Shown one piece after another: positions 9,601 through 16,453 of a DNA stretch of 64,000 bases. The stretch's first letter is position 1. Every line of letters starts with the position of its first letter. The stretch lies in NCBI GenBank assembly GCA_015272515.1, contig JACYLN010000101.1, positions 62,001-126,000 of the forward strand, read 5' to 3'. Source of the stretch: Leptolyngbyaceae cyanobacterium C42_A2020_001. Lineage in GTDB: Bacteria > Cyanobacteriota > Cyanobacteriia > Leptolyngbyales > Leptolyngbyaceae. A model generated the notes under the pieces. The model ran no database searches. It was not told where the DNA came from and saw nothing but the letters and a program-made list of their open reading frames with translations. A program made the translations under genes and the position numbers.

Positions 9601-10323
9601 ATTTACGGTGGCTTTGGTAATGATCTACTGGCAGCCGATCGCAGCGATCGCTTTGATGATTTCGACGGCAGCGTCAGCGAACTCTACGGCGAAGCGGGCA
9701 ACGATACCCTGTTGGGCGGCAGTAAACCCGACCTGCTGAATGGTGGATTTGGCAACGATGTGCTGGATGGCAAAATCGGCAACGATACGGCAAACGGCGG
9801 TGCAGGCAACGACACGCTGTTCGGCAGTTTGGGCAACGATACCCTCAACGGCGGTGCCGACATTGACACGATTGATTACTCCGATCTGGTGTTCAACGGC
9901 GTGTTTGGCACGATCGCTGGACTAGATATCAACCTGGCAGCAGGCACCGCGAAACACTCCAGCACCAATAATGGTTTAGGTTCTACCGATACGCTAACGG
10001 GGATTGAGAACATCATCGGTACCAGCCGCAACGATCGCTTCATCGGCGATACCAATGACAACGTGATCAATGGTGGTGGGCAGGTTGGGCGCAGCGATCG
10101 CCAAACCGCCTTCACCGATCTCGATGGCGATGGTTACACCGTGATTGCCGACGTGGTGGAATACAGTGGCAACCGGGCAGACTTCCAGATTCTGTCGGGT
10201 GGGAGTGCCAGCAACTTCCGCATCACCGGAGCCGGAATCGGTACCGATACGCTGATCAACATCGAATTCTTGAAATTCAACGATGGCTTAATTGCTACAA
10301 CCGCTCTGTTTACAACGGTGTAA
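6619..10323 (+). CDS. Secreted RTX-type extracellular nuclease (ExeM/NucH-like)
   Basis: A 1,234-residue exoprotein without a signal peptide. In order: an N-terminal beta-rich module (1-215); a Calx-beta-like module (about 225-340); an OB-fold region as in ExeM/YhcR nucleases (about 340-610, with GFYIQEED); an endonuclease/exonuclease/phosphatase catalytic domain (about 630-935) with DVKVASFNVLNYF, the metal-binding Glu in LIEIEN, MLLGDFNAYGEEDP, SLDHVL and SDHDPVL; then RTX calcium-binding nonapeptides of the GNDTI/GGAGNDTL type (about 955-1090) and a C-terminal module. RTX repeats with no leader indicate type I secretion. The likely role is degradation of extracellular DNA for phosphate and nucleosides, or biofilm remodelling. 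The start has GAGG 9 nt upstream. It stands alone; no ABC/HlyD exporter is nearby. Confidence 0.9.
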   Translation: MPAIRLSSPYIQTFDALLASGSGTWVNDPATDGGVGLAGWYTARTGSGTTIAADTGSNNAGNLYSYGSAGSSDRALGSIGSGNAAAGNFFWGVRLINDTSSLLSALTISYTGEQWRYSGTTAAQTVDFQYQIAATSLTAGTWVDFNPLDFVSPVISGTTGALNGNVAPNQTALSTTLSGLSLAPGQEIWLRWSDIDHPGSDQGLAIDNFSVSTTVTPPSGAGITVIQSGGSTDVNEQGETTDTYAIALSTVPIAPVNITITADAQTVVSVDGVNFSNSRSLTLTDTTPATVTVRAINDTLQESSPHVGVITHAIASADAAYAALTLPNINVNILDNDVALQLTKISTIQGTGSAATAGTFTIEGIVVGDFPGTTNNGFYIQEEDADADGNPLTSEGIFVNSSAAVNFGDRVRITGTVAENSTSPSFNQAIITPTSAADLVITGTGLQNLVTPTNVVLGTDAGETPNNQLERYEGMLVTFDQTLTVTETFQLGRFGQIALSSTGIQRTPTDFIDPNDSPASGTNSSGSSNVAAVTAQQTANAQNRIFLDDGFNNSFQFPTPYVNRTPGQPETLRVGTTVESLTGVLGFGFNAYRVQRNPYDAADTFNQLYPLTFNYAPRPEAPPVVGGDVKVASFNVLNYFTTLSNGSNTARGANSPAEFERQQAKIVAAITQLNADVLGLIEIENNASTAISNLVDALNAVAGAGTYAFIADPAGYTSLPGGIDAIKVGFIYKPAVVTPVGAAIASADLAFGSARAPIAQTFQTNATGAIFTPIINHFKSKSSSAGLSGDADQGDGQGLSNASRKAQAEALLNFVNNIVIPQSGDADVMLLGDFNAYGEEDPIDILRTGGYTLLETNPSYIFDGQVGSLDHVLVSQSLVNQVAGAETWNINSLEPNVLDYNDNVLNSGESSSNPPLNDPTLYAPDPFRSSDHDPVLVGLNLTVAGAGQTINGTRNADNLTGTAGNDTIRGNDGNDTIRGNDGNDIIEGGRGGDIIYGGFGNDLLAADRSDRFDDFDGSVSELYGEAGNDTLLGGSKPDLLNGGFGNDVLDGKIGNDTANGGAGNDTLFGSLGNDTLNGGADIDTIDYSDLVFNGVFGTIAGLDINLAAGTAKHSSTNNGLGSTDTLTGIENIIGTSRNDRFIGDTNDNVINGGGQVGRSDRQTAFTDLDGDGYTVIADVVEYSGNRADFQILSGGSASNFRITGAGIGTDTLINIEFLKFNDGLIATTALFTTV

Positions 10324-10634
10324 TCCACAACTGGCGCGATCGCCTGCAAACGTTATAGCGATGATTCAGTCACCTTAGGACACGATTAGTCAGCGAAACC
10401 ATAGCCTAGGAAGGTGACTGATAGCCGCTTAACAAAACTCTTTACTCCAAAGGGGTACTTGTGAGTTAGATCTAGCAAGCATAGGGAATATTAAGTCAAG
10501 CAATCTACCAGAGCAATTTAATCGTTGTGGTTGTTTGCACAGGTCATCTTGCAATCATTGGTGCGATGATTTTGGCAGCCCATTTTCTGCCCCCAATTTC
10601 CATATTTGCCTTTTACTCCTTCTAAGAAACCCCT
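10324..10634. other. Intergenic region upstream of PAP-like operon
   Basis: 311 bp that should contain the promoter of the V4R-to-kinase operon. I see no clear sigma-70 pair or strong hairpin. A pyrimidine-rich tract with CCCCCAATTTCC and TTTTACTCC runs up to the start codon in place of a Shine-Dalgarno sequence, as before several other genes in this window. Confidence 0.4.
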
Positions 10635-11318
10635 ATGGTGACTGCAACCCCTCAGCCAAACTCCGCAAAATTCAAGAACCCTAAAAAGCATAACCACTAT
10701 GGGTTCCGCGACTTCTTCCAGTTCGACTCGCAAACTGGCACCATTCGCGACTGGAACGGTAGCCAGAACCTACTCACGACTGAGGATTTTATTATTGGCT
10801 TGGTCGAAGGGTTGGAAGAGGAAGTGGGCGATGCATCGGCTGCCATTATGTACACTATCGGCTGTGAATGGGGGCAGAAAGATGCATTTTTCTTTGAGAA
10901 GTGGTTTGAGAAAGAATTCGATCGCAACATCCGCCAAACCAACCTGCTATTCCTGCTCGAAACTTGGTGGTGGCCCTTCACTTCGCAAGGATGGGGACGT
11001 TGGGAAGTAGATATGGGCGATCGCAAACAAGGGTTCATGTTCATCAACGTCTTTGACTCTGCCGTAGCCCGGACGTTGGGGGATGTGGGCAAACCCGTGT
11101 GTTATCTCTACGCTGGATTATTTGCAGGCTTCTTCACGGAAATGGTAAGAAAGCAACTGAGCTGCATCGAGATTCAGTGCTACTCGATGGGTGAAACCTA
11201 CTGCAAATTCCTGCTGGGCAGTCAGGATCGGATTGATGCGGCTGCCTTCTGGTTAAACGAAGGCGCAACCGCCAGAGATATTGAAAAGCGCCTCCGCTCA
11301 GGAGATGTGTTGCGATGA
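10635..11318 (+). CDS. V4R-domain protein, Slr0144-like PSII assembly (PAP operon) protein
   Basis: A 227-residue soluble protein with a C-terminal V4R (4-vinyl reductase-like) domain, about residues 85-215. The Cys-rich core is CIEIQCYSMGETYCKF, which keeps the three cysteines typical of V4R sensors and small-molecule or metal binders. In Synechocystis the slr0144-slr0152 operon, required for efficient photosystem II assembly, starts with such a protein. The order here (V4R, small NWD protein, phycobilisome-like protein, V4R, kinase) mirrors slr0144-0145-0146-0147-0152. The stop overlaps the next start by 4 bp (ATGA), showing translational coupling. V4R identity is well supported; the PAP role follows from gene order and known biology, not from a direct motif. 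Confidence 0.8.
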   Translation: MVTATPQPNSAKFKNPKKHNHYGFRDFFQFDSQTGTIRDWNGSQNLLTTEDFIIGLVEGLEEEVGDASAAIMYTIGCEWGQKDAFFFEKWFEKEFDRNIRQTNLLFLLETWWWPFTSQGWGRWEVDMGDRKQGFMFINVFDSAVARTLGDVGKPVCYLYAGLFAGFFTEMVRKQLSCIEIQCYSMGETYCKFLLGSQDRIDAAAFWLNEGATARDIEKRLRSGDVLR

Positions 11319-11620
11319 GTACTCTTACCCTGCCTCACATGAACGGTTCTAGCACCCACAAACCTGCGGATGAATGGCTGCAATCTTCCGTTCAAAACTT
11401 TTTCTTGCGTTTGAACTGGGATGACACTCCACCTGATGCTGAAGCAGATGGCGCAACAGACGGGATAGATGAAATTCCTAGCCTGGAAATAAGTGTTTCT
11501 CGCTTCTTTGCATCATTCAATTGGGATAGCAATGCGATCGCCGCCGCTGTTCCTGTTGAGCTGCCAAAATCGGACAGCAAAGGGGATTTCACCCTAGACG
11601 ATTTCTCAGATTTATTCTGA
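11315..11620 (+). CDS. Small acidic protein with two FFxxxNWD repeats, Slr0145-like
   Basis: A 101-residue acidic protein in the second slot of the PAP-like operon, overlapping the V4R stop by 4 bp. It contains an internal duplication 35 residues apart: VQNFFLRLNWD at 26-36 and VSRFFASFNWD at 61-71. A third, weaker hydrophobic-acidic tail, FTLDDFSDLF, closes the protein. No membrane segment and no catalytic motif are visible. Such short aromatic-acidic repeats look like docking peptides for a larger partner; that function is my inference. Gene order suggests it is the equivalent of slr0145, itself of unknown biochemical role. Confidence 0.7.
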   Translation: MSTLTLPHMNGSSTHKPADEWLQSSVQNFFLRLNWDDTPPDAEADGATDGIDEIPSLEISVSRFFASFNWDSNAIAAAVPVELPKSDSKGDFTLDDFSDLF

Positions 11621-11666
11621 TCGCTACTCCCGCTTATCTCTTTCAACCTCTCCCCTTCCTGTGCCT

Positions 11667-12149
11667 ATGCATCCCCAAATTGAAGCTCTGTTTGATGAAG
11701 CAGAAAGCCGTTACCTCAAACCTGAAGAACTGGCAGTCCTGAGTCAATATGTTGAATCATTGCCCGCCCGGTTGATGACCTACCGCACATTGCGCGATCG
11801 CGAACTCGATGTCATGCAGCAAGTTGCCGATCACCTCCAGACCGAATTGCCTCACGAAAAGATTGACCATTTAGAGCGGGCGATCAAAGACGCATTGTTG
11901 ACCCTACGCTATTGCGCTATGGGCATGTTGTTAAACGACGAAAAATTTGTCAAAGACCGACTGATGAGCTGGCTAAACGGCACCCTTAGTCTCTATAACA
12001 GCCAGACGATTAATACTGTGCTTTATCGCTTAATGCACCAACGTCTAACTGAGGTATTAGGCACTCAAGCCATGAGTTTTCTCACGCCTCAGCTCCTCAT
12101 GGCACAAACCCTGCTTCACGAGAAAGCAACCCAACCGTCTGTAAAGTAA
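11667..12149 (+). CDS. Phycobilisome-like (globin-fold) protein lacking the bilin cysteine, Slr0146-like
   Basis: A 160-residue protein resembling allophycocyanin-type subunits in length and helical pattern. The segment RAIKDALLTLRYCAMGMLL (71-89) aligns with the phycobiliprotein stretch that normally reads ACLRDxxxxLRY. The chromophore-binding Cys-84 position is Ala72 here, so the protein probably cannot carry a bilin at that site; a Cys three residues after LR (RYC) is in a different helix position. I start at ATG 11667; a GTG at 11661 would add two residues. It sits 46 bp after the NWD-repeat gene in the PAP-like operon, matching slr0146. It may use the globin fold as a scaffold or bind a different tetrapyrrole. 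Confidence 0.7.
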   Translation: MHPQIEALFDEAESRYLKPEELAVLSQYVESLPARLMTYRTLRDRELDVMQQVADHLQTELPHEKIDHLERAIKDALLTLRYCAMGMLLNDEKFVKDRLMSWLNGTLSLYNSQTINTVLYRLMHQRLTEVLGTQAMSFLTPQLLMAQTLLHEKATQPSVK

Positions 12150-12216
12150 TTCTGGTCTAGATCCTCAAACTCCCATTTTTGCCTTTCTATCTGCCATCCC
12201 TATTCCCCATTTTTCT

Positions 12217-12873
12217 ATGATTTCCGTTGCTGATTTATTAACCAATAACCGCATTCCCGGAAACTACTTTGCTACTGACGTTTACGTGCGAAGTGATCTG
12301 GAATTGGGCTTGCTAGAAAACCGTCGGGGCGATCGCCTCCTGGCACTCCCAGAAACTTTAATTCAAGCCATCTACGTTGGGTTAGATAAAGAAACTGGAC
12401 AGGCAACGCGTCTGGTGTTGTTCAACTGTGGCAAATGGTGGGGAAAAAACTTTTACACCCGCTTTCGAGAAGAACTAACCGATTATTACGGTCAGGCGCT
12501 AGCAGATATGACAATGGCAGAGTTTTTGCAATGTCTTCAACAATGCTGGATAACACATGGTTGGGGCAAAGTTGAGCTGGATCATCAGTATCAAAATCGT
12601 GGGTTTTTGGTTATCAAAACCTGGAACTCTCCGTTTGCTGGTCATGCACCCAAAATCAACCGTCCAGTGTGTTACTTTGAAGCGGGCATTCTCAGTGCTT
12701 TCTTTAGTCAATTAACTGGACGAGATTTGCATTGTATTCAAACGGCTTGTGAATCCTTAGGCGCAGAGGCTAACCGATTTGTGATTGGGCTGGAGAAGCG
12801 GCTTGAACCTGCCAATGTCATGGTTGAACAGCAAGCCGATCACGATACCATTATGAAAAAGTTGTGCCCTTGA
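12217..12873 (+). CDS. Second V4R-domain protein, Slr0147-like
   Basis: A 218-residue paralogue of the first V4R protein in this operon. The shared architecture includes WWGKNFYTRF, a central HGWGKVELDHQYQNRGF matching QGWGRWEVD in the first copy, then PVCYFEAGILSAFF and the V4R Cys motif CIQTACESLGAEANRF. The third cysteine of that motif is replaced here (Asn instead of Cys before RF), so the two paralogues are not equivalent in ligand chemistry. It follows the phycobilisome-like gene by 67 bp of pyrimidine-rich DNA. By order it corresponds to slr0147 of the PSII assembly operon. A direct enzymatic vinyl reductase role is unlikely given what is known for V4R sensors. Confidence 0.75.
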   Translation: MISVADLLTNNRIPGNYFATDVYVRSDLELGLLENRRGDRLLALPETLIQAIYVGLDKETGQATRLVLFNCGKWWGKNFYTRFREELTDYYGQALADMTMAEFLQCLQQCWITHGWGKVELDHQYQNRGFLVIKTWNSPFAGHAPKINRPVCYFEAGILSAFFSQLTGRDLHCIQTACESLGAEANRFVIGLEKRLEPANVMVEQQADHDTIMKKLCP

Positions 12874-12956
12874 GATTGATTTAAGTTTTAACCTTTGAGT
12901 GCTCCCAACCTTAAAACTCAAAATTTGCTGTTCCCATAGCTCGTCAGGAACTGAAG

Positions 12957-14951
12957 GTGTCCAATTTCCTTGCAAGAGAGCTAAGTCGCTCCAAGTATCG
13001 ATTGCTTGGACTCGTTGGGCAGGGGCAGTTTGGTCGTGTTTATTGTGCAAGCCACCGCAAAACAGGTCGCTTAGTGGCACTGAAAGAACTGGACCGCGAT
13101 CGCTTCTCAACGCACAAATTTTTACGAGAATTGCGATTTTTGCTAAGTTTACAGCACCCTAACATCGTCACCTGTCAAGCAATGGAGCAGACTGCCACAG
13201 GTCGCTATCTCGTGATGGACTACTGTGAAGGCGGCACCCTGCGACAGGTGTTGGATGAAGAAATGCACCTGCATCCCGCACAAAGCCTAAACCTAGTGAC
13301 CCAAATTCTGGCAGGGCTAGCACACGCTCACCAACGGGGCATTGTCCATTGCGACATTAAGCCAGAAAACATTCTGCTAACAGTTCATGCCAGCGGTTGG
13401 ACGGCGCGAATCTCCGACTTCGGAATTGCTCGCCTGAGTCAGGAAATGGCTGCTCAAACCGACTTCAGTAATACCGGATCGCCCGCATATATGGCTCCAG
13501 AGCGATTTTACGGTCAGTACTCGATCGCCTCCGACCTCTATGCCGTTGGGGTTCTATTGTTTGAACTCTTAGCGGGGTATCGTCCTTTTTCAGGGGTACC
13601 CGGTGAGCTGATGTCTGCCCATCTAAATCAAACAGTTAAAATTCCTGAGTCCCTTCCGGCTGAAGCGCAAACAATTATTCTGAAGGCGCTGCAAAAGCTG
13701 CCTGCTCGTCGATTTCGCTCTGCTGAAGAAATGCTTGAGCAGATACAAGCCTTTGCCAACCGGGCTGAAGCATGGTTTAGCCCAACATGGTCATTAACAA
13801 CCTTGTTGCGTCCGACTCAATTTTTCCCTGCTTGCGACTTGCAGCACGAGTATCAGGAAAACCTGACTGCGCCGATTTATCGCCTGATGGGTGAACAACG
13901 ATGTTTCTCCCACGCAAGAGATCCCTCTATCGAAGAGATTGACTTTAAGCAGGAGTTCGGTCTGCAATCAATCAACTTAGAAAGATGTATTTTTCGGGCT
14001 GTTGGAAATCAGGTTGGCTACCAGCTTTATCCTGTGGAGAGTTGCGATCGCCACACGAATGACTCCCCTGAAACAGTTAAGCCATTACCCGTTGCCAGCA
14101 TCCGCCTTCCAGCACCCATCAGCAATTTGGTCGCTCATCCGTTGGGGTGTTTTGCTGCGACTCAGCAAGCAGTGTATTGGCTAGCCGCTGGTTTATTTAA
14201 TGCAGAAACCACTCAGCCTGGGCAAACTGTGCTGCCGCAATCGCTCTACCCTCCCGTTGTTTCTCCCCTGATGCCACAGCTAATCGCTCAACTCGACCGA
14301 GAGATGATCGCTGCTATTCCACCAAACGGCAATTGGATTGCCACAGCAACCCACGAGACAGAGCGATCGCGAAGCCAAATTAGCATCTGGAATTTAAGCC
14401 ACCTACAACCCTTTAAGCCACAAACTTCGTTTTATACAGCGCCATGTTTCCAGCTTTTAGCATTAGATGCACGTCACATTGCAGCTTTCTCGCACCTCAC
14501 GGATTCAACCTCCAAAGCTTGCATCACAGGCGTTTTAATTGAGATTTTTACTCGCAGAGGCACCTTGTTTGGTTCGCTCAAATTGCCCATTCCTTTACGC
14601 CAAGTTGTAGTAACGCCAACTCCGTATCGGTTGCTGGCAATGGAGCCAAGTTATCCAAACTCACTATTACGGCTAGATCTTAAACCGTTGCGAATTCAAC
14701 GACTTGGTTTGGCGATCGCTCCCAAGCTACTAGCAACCACCATCTGGGGTTGTGCCCTTATGGATGACAACGGACAGATTGTTTTGCTAGATACCTATGG
14801 GCAAAATCTGGGGCAAATTCAGGGTCCCTCTCAGCCAACAGCGCTGTCATTCCTGGATGCTTATCGCCTACTAATTAGTACCTGGAATTCTGAACAAGGC
14901 AGGTTGTATGTAGTGAACTTACAACAGCACGACCTCGACATTTTGTTTTGA
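12957..14951 (+). CDS. spkG: Serine/threonine protein kinase, SpkG-like, with C-terminal propeller-like domain
   Basis: A 664-residue protein. The N-terminal Hanks-type kinase domain (about 14-270) has the P-loop GQGQFG, catalytic Lys43 in VALKEL, the HRD-equivalent HCDIKPEN near 131-138, DFG near 154 and APE in the activation segment. The Arg of HRD is Cys, so activation may not need loop phosphorylation. The C-terminal 400 residues contain repeated beta-strand blocks (NWIATATHE, QISIWNLS) suggesting a WD/propeller-like sensor; no membrane segment is obvious. The start is GTG. Position at the end of the PAP-like operon matches slr0152/spkG, the last gene of the Synechocystis operon. It likely regulates photosynthetic complex assembly or stress response; no substrate can be deduced. 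Confidence 0.85.
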   Translation: MSNFLARELSRSKYRLLGLVGQGQFGRVYCASHRKTGRLVALKELDRDRFSTHKFLRELRFLLSLQHPNIVTCQAMEQTATGRYLVMDYCEGGTLRQVLDEEMHLHPAQSLNLVTQILAGLAHAHQRGIVHCDIKPENILLTVHASGWTARISDFGIARLSQEMAAQTDFSNTGSPAYMAPERFYGQYSIASDLYAVGVLLFELLAGYRPFSGVPGELMSAHLNQTVKIPESLPAEAQTIILKALQKLPARRFRSAEEMLEQIQAFANRAEAWFSPTWSLTTLLRPTQFFPACDLQHEYQENLTAPIYRLMGEQRCFSHARDPSIEEIDFKQEFGLQSINLERCIFRAVGNQVGYQLYPVESCDRHTNDSPETVKPLPVASIRLPAPISNLVAHPLGCFAATQQAVYWLAAGLFNAETTQPGQTVLPQSLYPPVVSPLMPQLIAQLDREMIAAIPPNGNWIATATHETERSRSQISIWNLSHLQPFKPQTSFYTAPCFQLLALDARHIAAFSHLTDSTSKACITGVLIEIFTRRGTLFGSLKLPIPLRQVVVTPTPYRLLAMEPSYPNSLLRLDLKPLRIQRLGLAIAPKLLATTIWGCALMDDNGQIVLLDTYGQNLGQIQGPSQPTALSFLDAYRLLISTWNSEQGRLYVVNLQQHDLDILF

Positions 14952-15005
14952 TCCTCCGTCCCCCTGTACACTAAACCCTATCCCCTATTCCCTACACCCT
15001 CTTCT

Positions 15006-15719
15006 ATGTTCTTCGCTTGGTTAACTCCCAGCCACTTCATCATGCTGGGAATGTTGTTTACGTTTGCGATCGCCCATAGTGGTTTAGCGGCATTGCGCCC
15101 GTGGGCAGAAAAACGCATCGGTGCCCGCCTGTATCGAGTCTTCTTTGCGCTGGTGAGCCTGCCCCTTGCCACAATTTTGATCATTTATTTCTTCAATCAT
15201 CGGTACGATGGATTGCAACTTTGGCAACTTCAGGGAATACCAGGCATTCAATCCATTGTGTGGGTGCTTTCAGCAATTTCTTTTCTGTTCCTCTATCCCG
15301 CAACCTTTAATCTGCTAGAAATCGCTGCTATTCAAAAGCCTCAGGTGCATCTTTACGAAACGGGGATCATTCGCATTACCCGACACCCCCAGATGGTAGG
15401 GCAAGTGATTTGGTGTGTTGCCCATGCTCTCTGGCTTGGAACCACCTTTATGGTAGTAACCTGCGCCGGATTAATCTTGCATCATCTGTTTGGCGTGTGG
15501 CATGGCGATCGCCGCTGGCTTGCTCGCTATGGTGAAGCCTTTGAAGCCGTTAAAGCGAGAACTTCTGTCCTCCCGTTTCTAGCGATTGTTCAGGGAAAGC
15601 AAGATTTGAAGCTAGGAGAGTTTTTACGCCCCGCCTATGTAGGAGTAGCCATTTTTATTGGTCTACTTTGGTGGGCACATCCCATTTTGATTCGTGCAAC
15701 GGGGAGTGTTGGCTGGTAG
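15006..15719 (+). CDS. NnrU family membrane protein (15-cis-zeta-carotene isomerase-like)
   Basis: A 237-residue integral membrane protein with about six or seven hydrophobic segments and the NnrU-family motifs FAIAHSGLAALRPW, RITRHPQMVG and HHLFGVWHGDRRW. The plant enzyme Z-ISO, which isomerises 9,15,9'-tri-cis-zeta-carotene with a heme cofactor, belongs to this family. The conserved histidines seen here are candidates for heme ligation. A carotenoid role in the thylakoid is plausible for a cyanobacterium, but NnrU proteins elsewhere are linked to nitrogen oxide metabolism, so Z-ISO is a family-level guess. It lies 54 bp after the kinase gene and may belong to the same transcript. The upstream spacer is a CCCTATTCCC tract, without a Shine-Dalgarno sequence. 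Confidence 0.8.
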   Translation: MFFAWLTPSHFIMLGMLFTFAIAHSGLAALRPWAEKRIGARLYRVFFALVSLPLATILIIYFFNHRYDGLQLWQLQGIPGIQSIVWVLSAISFLFLYPATFNLLEIAAIQKPQVHLYETGIIRITRHPQMVGQVIWCVAHALWLGTTFMVVTCAGLILHHLFGVWHGDRRWLARYGEAFEAVKARTSVLPFLAIVQGKQDLKLGEFLRPAYVGVAIFIGLLWWAHPILIRATGSVGW

Positions 15720-15780
15720 GATGATCCCAAACAGATCCCCAACCCCCTGTCGGGTGAAAAAACTTATAACAAAATCAAAG

Positions 15781-16116
15781 ATGAATAAGCAATCGCTAGA
15801 GCAAGCAATTCTGGAATCTTCTGAACCCGTTTTAGTCCATTTTGGTGCTCCCTGGTGTGGTCCCTGCCGAATGATTGAACCCCTGCTTTCGCGATTTCAA
15901 TCTGAGTTTGGGGCATCGCTGAAGCTGATTGGGATCAATGCTGACGAAAACCTAAAGCTTGCAAGCCAGTATCGTATCACAACGCTTCCCACACTCCTAT
16001 TTTTTGAGGGTGGGAATTTGCTGCATCGCATGGAAGGAATGTATAAACGGGATGCACTATGGGCAGAATTAACAAAACTTCTGCCTCAATCTCTACAAAC
16101 CACAGCTCCCAATTAA
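15781..16116 (+). CDS. Thioredoxin
   Basis: A 111-residue single-domain thioredoxin with the canonical WCGPC active site at residues 25-29 and the cis-Pro loop TTLPTLLFF. It reduces protein disulfides in the cytosol using thioredoxin reductase or ferredoxin-thioredoxin reductase. I start at the ATG 15781; a longer frame reading back into the NnrU gene is not needed by the family length. It follows the NnrU-like gene by 61 bp. The N-terminus lacks a signal or membrane anchor. Which of the cyanobacterial types (m, x, y) it belongs to cannot be decided without a tree, though the sequence is not the standard m-type. Confidence 0.9.
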   Translation: MNKQSLEQAILESSEPVLVHFGAPWCGPCRMIEPLLSRFQSEFGASLKLIGINADENLKLASQYRITTLPTLLFFEGGNLLHRMEGMYKRDALWAELTKLLPQSLQTTAPN

Positions 16117-16453
16117 CGCCTCAAAAAAAATCACAGGAGCTATTTTTTAAGACAATTTCTTACCTGCGTTAAGACTGAAGATGAGGCGATCGCTGCTCAA
16201 AATTCTCTGTAGCGCTCACCCAATTACGAAATATGTCTTAAGACAGGTTTGAGGTCATATCTCAAGGCGCTCTAATTCGCGATCGCAAGCGTTTAGCCTG
16301 ATTTTTAACTGGAATCGTTGGTTTATGCCGATGGGAACACTCTTTCAAGAAGCTGAAAACTTGTGTTCAGTGTTGACAGATTGCTAACGCGTGTATGTCA
16401 CAATGTAAACGGCTTTTCCAACCCAGTGAAAAACTTTAACGTAGGCATAGCGA
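16117..16453. promoter_or_regulatory. ndhF1 upstream region with consensus -35 box
   Basis: 337 bp before ndhF1. It holds a perfect TTGACA at 16373-16378, followed by only weak -10 candidates (TATGTC at 16394 or CAATGT near 16411), so the promoter call is tentative. Short poly-A and TTTTTTAAG tracts around 16127-16150 follow the thioredoxin stop but do not form a convincing terminator stem. Confidence 0.35.
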
